51,266 nucleotides of DNA, from positions 1 to 51,266 of the forward strand of contig CALMKH010000272.1 in assembly GCA_937867025.1 (NCBI GenBank), given 5' to 3'. Below the pieces are notes generated by a model. That model was given only the letters and a program-made list of their open reading frames with translations. It was not told the origin of the DNA and searched no databases. The position numbers and the translations under genes were made by a program. This DNA comes from an uncultured Bacteroidota bacterium (lineage in GTDB: Bacteria > Bacteroidota > Bacteroidia > NS11-12g > UBA955). Below are positions 48,125 through 51,266 of the stretch, piece by piece. Position 1 is the stretch's first letter. The number at the start of each line of letters is the position of its first letter.

Positions 48125-49069
48125 ATGTTATCGCGCAGGAATATACGTATCAAGGTTCTTCAACAGTTATACGCATTTCAACAACAGGATGCCTCATCCG
48201 TCCCGGCATTTCTGAAAACCCTTGAAAAACAGTTCTCCGACCTGTATAAGTTCTATTATTTTTCATTGCATTTCCTGATTGATTTTCATACATTCCTTGA
48301 AAGTGAAAAGGAAATAGAGATTGAAAAGTACTTTCCCAACAAAAACCATATCCGGAATACGGAAGTTCTGAACAGGCTTGACTTCTTCAAGGCACTTTCA
48401 TCCGATAAGGGTTTTGAGGAGCTTTGCGGAAAACTTCCATATGACTGGAGACGGCATGGTGATCTGTTCGACAGAATTTTCATTGACCTGGTTCAATATG
48501 ATTTTTTTACCGATTTTATGATCCTCGACCAGCCTCCTGCGGATATGCAGAAGGACTTTCTTGTCAACCTTTATGAATTCCTGTTCAATGAATTTGAGCT
48601 GTTCGACCACGCAATGGAAACGGAGTACCTGTATTGGGACGACGACAGCGCCGACATACTGAAAGCTGTTATCCACGCTGTTCAGTCGTTCTATGATAAA
48701 GAAAGGCTCAAAGTGGAGAACATTGGGGACAAACAGAGAGAAGATATACAATTCGGACTTCATCTTTTTGAAAAATGCATCGTCAATAAGGAATACCTGG
48801 ACGATCTTATCTTTAAGAATACGTCCAATTGGGATTCCGAAAGGCTGACGCTGACGGATGTAATCATGCTGAGAATGGCCTTGTGCGAGTTTCTTTATTT
48901 TGAAACCATACCGCCAAAGGTAAGCATTAATGAATACCTTGATATAGCTAAATCATACAGCACACCGAAGAGCCATCTGTTTTTAAACGGGGTGCTCGAC
49001 AAGATCAGGATTATCCTGATGGAAAGTGGTAAAATAAATAAATCTGGCAGAGGCTTGAAAAATGAATAA
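48125..49069 (+). CDS. nusB: Transcription antitermination factor NusB (long Bacteroidota form)
   Basis: 314 residues. It starts MLSRRNIRIKVLQQLYAF, the arginine-rich boxA-RNA-binding start of NusB. The C-terminal part carries the typical NusB core (LFEKCIVNKEYLDDLIFKN, LTLTDVIMLRMALCEFLYF, PPKVSINEYLDIAKSYSTPKSHLFLNGVLDKI). The middle ~170 residues are an insertion typical of Bacteroidota NusB and absent from the ~140-residue enterobacterial protein. With NusE it promotes antitermination of rRNA operons. It heads a cluster with a DUF1573 lipoprotein, yajC and coaE, an order I recall as common in the phylum. Confidence 0.93.
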   Translation: MLSRRNIRIKVLQQLYAFQQQDASSVPAFLKTLEKQFSDLYKFYYFSLHFLIDFHTFLESEKEIEIEKYFPNKNHIRNTEVLNRLDFFKALSSDKGFEELCGKLPYDWRRHGDLFDRIFIDLVQYDFFTDFMILDQPPADMQKDFLVNLYEFLFNEFELFDHAMETEYLYWDDDSADILKAVIHAVQSFYDKERLKVENIGDKQREDIQFGLHLFEKCIVNKEYLDDLIFKNTSNWDSERLTLTDVIMLRMALCEFLYFETIPPKVSINEYLDIAKSYSTPKSHLFLNGVLDKIRIILMESGKINKSGRGLKNE

Positions 49070-49076
49070 TACGCTT

Positions 49077-49084
49077 TATTTTTG
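49077..49084 (+). promoter_or_regulatory. -7 promoter element TATTTTTG
   Basis: Exact TAnnTTTG match in the 41-bp gap after nusB, 26 nt before the DUF1573 ATG. The downstream genes can therefore be transcribed without nusB. Confidence 0.55.
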
Positions 49085-49110
49085 CTGTCTGATTTTTAAT
49101 CCTTAAACAC

Positions 49111-49632
49111 ATGAGACGTATAGCCACCTTAGCATTTATCGCTGTGCTGACCGCCTGCAACCAGCCGTCCGGCCAGGATAACCAGGATACTTCAACTACG
49201 GAAAACACAGGTACTGTATCTGAACCTTCAAAACAGGAAGAGATGCCCGCCAATTCCATCAATAATCCTGCAACAGCTTCGAACCCGACTGCCCAGCCCG
49301 GAGAATATCCTGTCATGACGTTAAAAAGTAGTTTTTTTGATTTTGGAGATATAGTGGAGGGCCAGGTTGTAGAAACCACTTTTGAGTTCACCAATACAGG
49401 TAAGGCTGATTTGCTGATCAACCGTTGTGACGCTACTTGCGGCTGCACTGTTCCGGATTGCCCGAAAGAACCGGTCAAACCCGGAAAAAGCGGGAAGATC
49501 AAGATTGAATTCAACAGTGCCGGAAAATCAGGAGTAAATAATAAGGCAGTGACAGTGACCTCCAATACCAGGGAGGGTAGGACAGAGCTCAAGTTCAGGG
49601 CTAATGTACAGGCGATGAAAAAAACAGAATAA
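49111..49632 (+). CDS. DUF1573 domain-containing lipoprotein
   Basis: 173 residues. The lipobox is VLTAC (Cys15). A Ser/Thr/Gln/Asn-rich, low-complexity spacer of ~55 residues leads to a DUF1573 beta-sandwich of Ig/ASPM-SPD-2 type (FFDFGDIVEGQVVETTFEFTNTG, CDATCGCTVPDCP, VKPGKSGKIKIEFNSAGKSG, KAVTVTSNT). The four cysteines in CDATCGCTVPDC are typical of the family. It should be a periplasm-facing lipoprotein. The gene lies 2 nt upstream of yajC in the nusB-coaE cluster. No function is established; the conserved place beside yajC hints at an envelope role. Confidence 0.87.
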   Translation: MRRIATLAFIAVLTACNQPSGQDNQDTSTTENTGTVSEPSKQEEMPANSINNPATASNPTAQPGEYPVMTLKSSFFDFGDIVEGQVVETTFEFTNTGKADLLINRCDATCGCTVPDCPKEPVKPGKSGKIKIEFNSAGKSGVNNKAVTVTSNTREGRTELKFRANVQAMKKTE

Positions 49633-49634
49633 CA

Positions 49635-49958
49635 ATGAATAATCTAAATATAATTTTGCAGACGGGGGGACAAGGCGGCTCCTCTTCATTTCTGATCATG
49701 ATGGGGCTAATGCTGGTGGTGATGTATTTTTTTATGATACGTCCTCAGCAGAAGAAAGTAAAAGCCCAGAAACTGTTTATCGAAGGATTGAAAAAAGGCG
49801 ACCTTGTGATCACCACCGGTGGCATTCATGGCAAGGTTGTCAATATTGAGAATACTACGCTTGTGATCGATTCTGAAGGCACAAGGCTTAAAATAGAGAA
49901 GTCGGCTGTCTCTTCAGATCTCAGTGCTCCGCTGAACAAAGCTGAAAAAGCTTCGTAA
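49635..49958 (+). CDS. yajC: Preprotein translocase subunit YajC
   Basis: 107 residues with one membrane helix near residues 17-36 (SSFLIMMGLMLVVMYFFMI) followed by the hallmark RPQQKKVKAQK. A small soluble domain follows (GDLVITTGGIHGKVVNIENTTLVID). YajC is an accessory of the SecDF complex in the inner membrane. It sits between the DUF1573 lipoprotein and coaE, with 2- and 7-nt gaps, so all three should share a transcript. secDF is not in the window. Confidence 0.95.
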   Translation: MNNLNIILQTGGQGGSSSFLIMMGLMLVVMYFFMIRPQQKKVKAQKLFIEGLKKGDLVITTGGIHGKVVNIENTTLVIDSEGTRLKIEKSAVSSDLSAPLNKAEKAS

Positions 49959-49965
49959 TCCGGTT

Positions 49966-50562
49966 ATGCTTAAACTGGGCATTACCGGTGGAATTGGCAG
50001 CGGCAAATCAACTGTATGCCGGATTTTTTCTTACCTGGGGGTGCCTGTATTTAATGCTGATGACCGGGCTAAATGGCTGGTAAACAATAACCAGGAGCTT
50101 CGTCAAAAGATCGTTGATGCATTTGGTGACCAGTCATTCATCAATGGGGAGTATAACCGGCCGTATATAGCGCATATTGTATTCTCCGACAAATCAAAGC
50201 TCGAAAAACTTAATCAGATCATTCACCCTGCAGTGTTACGCGATTGGGAGGAGTTCTGCTCTGGCCATGCCGGTAAAACCTATGTGATAAAAGAAGCAGC
50301 CATACTCATTGAGGCAGGGGGCAACAAGACAGTCGACAGGATTGCCCTGGTTTATTCGCCGCTGGAGCAGCGGATACAAAGATTAATGGAAAGGGACAAA
50401 CTGGACAGGCAATCCATTGAATCGCGGATTAGCAGCCAGATGCCCGAAGAGGAGAAACTTAAACTGGCTGATTATATTATTTATAACGACCAGGATCACT
50501 CATTGCTTGAACAGGTGAGGAATATACATCAGCTGATGCAGGGAAGTACGTGGATGTCTTAG
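49966..50562 (+). CDS. coaE: Dephospho-CoA kinase
   Basis: 198 residues. It phosphorylates dephospho-CoA at the 3'-ribose hydroxyl, the last step of coenzyme A synthesis. The P-loop GGIGSGKSTV is at residues 8-17. VFNADDRAKWLV has the catalytic Asp, and INGEYNRPYIAHIVFSDKSKLEKLNQIIHP is the CoA-binding lid region. EAAILIEAGGNKTVDRIALVYSP, with RLMERDKLDRQSIESRISSQM, completes the family pattern. It is the last gene of the nusB cluster. Its stop codon overlaps the pdxJ stop on the other strand. Confidence 0.94.
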   Translation: MLKLGITGGIGSGKSTVCRIFSYLGVPVFNADDRAKWLVNNNQELRQKIVDAFGDQSFINGEYNRPYIAHIVFSDKSKLEKLNQIIHPAVLRDWEEFCSGHAGKTYVIKEAAILIEAGGNKTVDRIALVYSPLEQRIQRLMERDKLDRQSIESRISSQMPEEEKLKLADYIIYNDQDHSLLEQVRNIHQLMQGSTWMS

Positions 50563-51266
50563 GGTTTTAACTGATTGAGATACATTTTTACCGTATTTGC
50601 CATGCCGAATTCAAGTGCATCACATATCAGGGCATGACCGATGCTTACCTCCAGCAGACCGGGTATATTCATGTAAAAATAATGAAGATTATGCAGGTCC
50701 AGATCGTGACCGGCGTTTAATCCCAGGTTTGCTTTTTGTGCGGCTTTGGCGGTCTGTATATATGGTTCTATAGCCATTTCCTTGTTTTTCCTGTATCCCG
50801 AGGCATAACTTTCCGTGTACAATTCAATACGATCAGCGCCTGTGCGGGCTGCCGGTTCAACAAAGACTGGATCAGGGTTAAGAAATATGCTGGTCCTTAT
50901 TTTTTTTTGTCTGAATTCAGTAATGATCTCTTTCAGAAAATCCATATTCCTGATCGTGTCCCAACCATTATTGCTGGTAATAGCATCCGGTGCGTCGGGT
51001 ACAAGCGTCACTTGTCCCGGTCTGACCTCCAATACCATGTCGATAAAATCCCGGCTTGGGTAACCTTCGATATTCAGTTCTGTTGTAACTGTGTTTTTAA
51101 GCTGGTATACATCATCCCGACGTATATGACGCTGGTCGGGGCGCGGGTGTATGGTAATGCCATGAGCCCCATAGCTTTCTATTTTCCTTGCAAAGGCAAG
51201 AATATCGGGATTATTTCCTCCTCTTGCATTCCTGATAGTCGCGAGCTTGTTAATATTAACGCTGAG
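50559..51266 (-). CDS. pdxJ: Pyridoxine 5'-phosphate synthase PdxJ (N-terminus cut by window edge)
   Basis: The frame is open from the window edge to the stop at 50559, giving 235 residues. It begins LSVNINKLATIRNARGGNNP, so only a few N-terminal residues are missing. PdxJ condenses deoxyxylulose 5-phosphate and 3-amino-2-oxopropyl phosphate to pyridoxine 5'-phosphate. Visible motifs are AHGITIHPRPDQRHIR (active-site His and Arg), ELNIEGYPS, QVTLVPD (catalytic Glu region nearby), RIELYTESYA and LNAGHDLDLHNL. It converges on coaE with a 4-nt overlap. The pathway's final enzyme, PdxH, is encoded 37 kb away in this window. Confidence 0.94.
   Translation of the reverse strand, partial: LSVNINKLATIRNARGGNNPDILAFARKIESYGAHGITIHPRPDQRHIRRDDVYQLKNTVTTELNIEGYPSRDFIDMVLEVRPGQVTLVPDAPDAITSNNGWDTIRNMDFLKEIITEFRQKKIRTSIFLNPDPVFVEPAARTGADRIELYTESYASGYRKNKEMAIEPYIQTAKAAQKANLGLNAGHDLDLHNLHYFYMNIPGLLEVSIGHALICDALEFGMANTVKMYLNQLKP

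Noticed and set aside
1-51266. Mobile elements, prophage, toxin-antitoxin or defence systems
   Set aside because: I found no transposase, integrase, terminal inverted repeats, restriction, CRISPR or toxin genes, and base composition looks even throughout by eye.
1-51266. tRNA or rRNA genes
   Set aside because: No stretch showed a TpsiC-loop GTTCGAATC-type core with a matching acceptor stem, or conserved rRNA segments. A tRNAscan-SE run would be decisive.

Overview
The window is a chromosomal segment from a member of the Bacteroidota. The evidence is: three proteins with type IX secretion (T9SS) C-terminal sorting domains; a T9SS plug gene next to porX; an NusB of about 314 residues; the 464-residue form of arginine decarboxylase; and a dozen or more copies of the Bacteroidota promoter -7 element TAnnTTTG. 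The order within the phylum cannot be fixed by eye. I see no rRNA, tRNA, CRISPR array, insertion sequence, integrase or prophage, so this reads as core and lineage-specific chromosome.

Layout. 1-8.9 kb: the 5' end of a secreted BNR/sialidase-like protein, a conserved hypothetical, a large T9SS cargo with a CxxCH-bearing Reelin-like domain, a LuxC-type acyl-CoA reductase, an outer-membrane barrel, arginine decarboxylase, DUF3467 and DUF4920 proteins, and a PKD/T9SS cargo. 9-15.2 kb: a PhoBR-like two-component pair, a TlpA-like thioredoxin, gmhB, a dolichol-phosphate-mannose-synthase-like glycosyltransferase, pdxH and ribBA. 15.4-19.1 kb: a secreted thioredoxin-like protein paired with a Cys-rich secreted protein, then a FecCD-type permease and ATPase. 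19.2-26.9 kb: pckA; a candidate metal-regulated redox operon (di-haem cytochrome, Rieske lipoprotein, porin, 68-residue membrane protein) divergent from a DtxR-family regulator; and a three-gene lipoprotein/outer-membrane-barrel operon. 27-36.2 kb: a 1039-residue repetitive T9SS cargo, a DsbA-like protein, an ABC-F ATPase, then the T9SS Plug and PorX genes side by side. 36.2-51.3 kb: a 51-residue basic protein, icd, purA-fur-rsh, rpsA with an unusual C-terminal helix-hairpin-helix tail, small lipoproteins, recG, nusB-DUF1573-yajC-coaE, and pdxJ running off the end.

Themes. Secretion: cargo, gate (Plug) and regulator (PorX) of T9SS all occur here. Metals and redox: a DtxR regulator, a Fur regulator, haem and Rieske proteins, a FecCD transporter and several thioredoxin-fold proteins. 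Growth control: (p)ppGpp synthetase, purA, S1 and NusB. Many promoters lie so close to the start codon that the transcripts should be leaderless or nearly so, and at least eight genes appear to start at GTG or TTG. The single strong Shine-Dalgarno sequence noticed at a gene start is that of rpsA.

The best candidate for an undescribed system is the DtxR-controlled cytochrome/Rieske/porin operon at 20954-24818. A 16-bp palindrome sits exactly between the two promoter elements of that operon.
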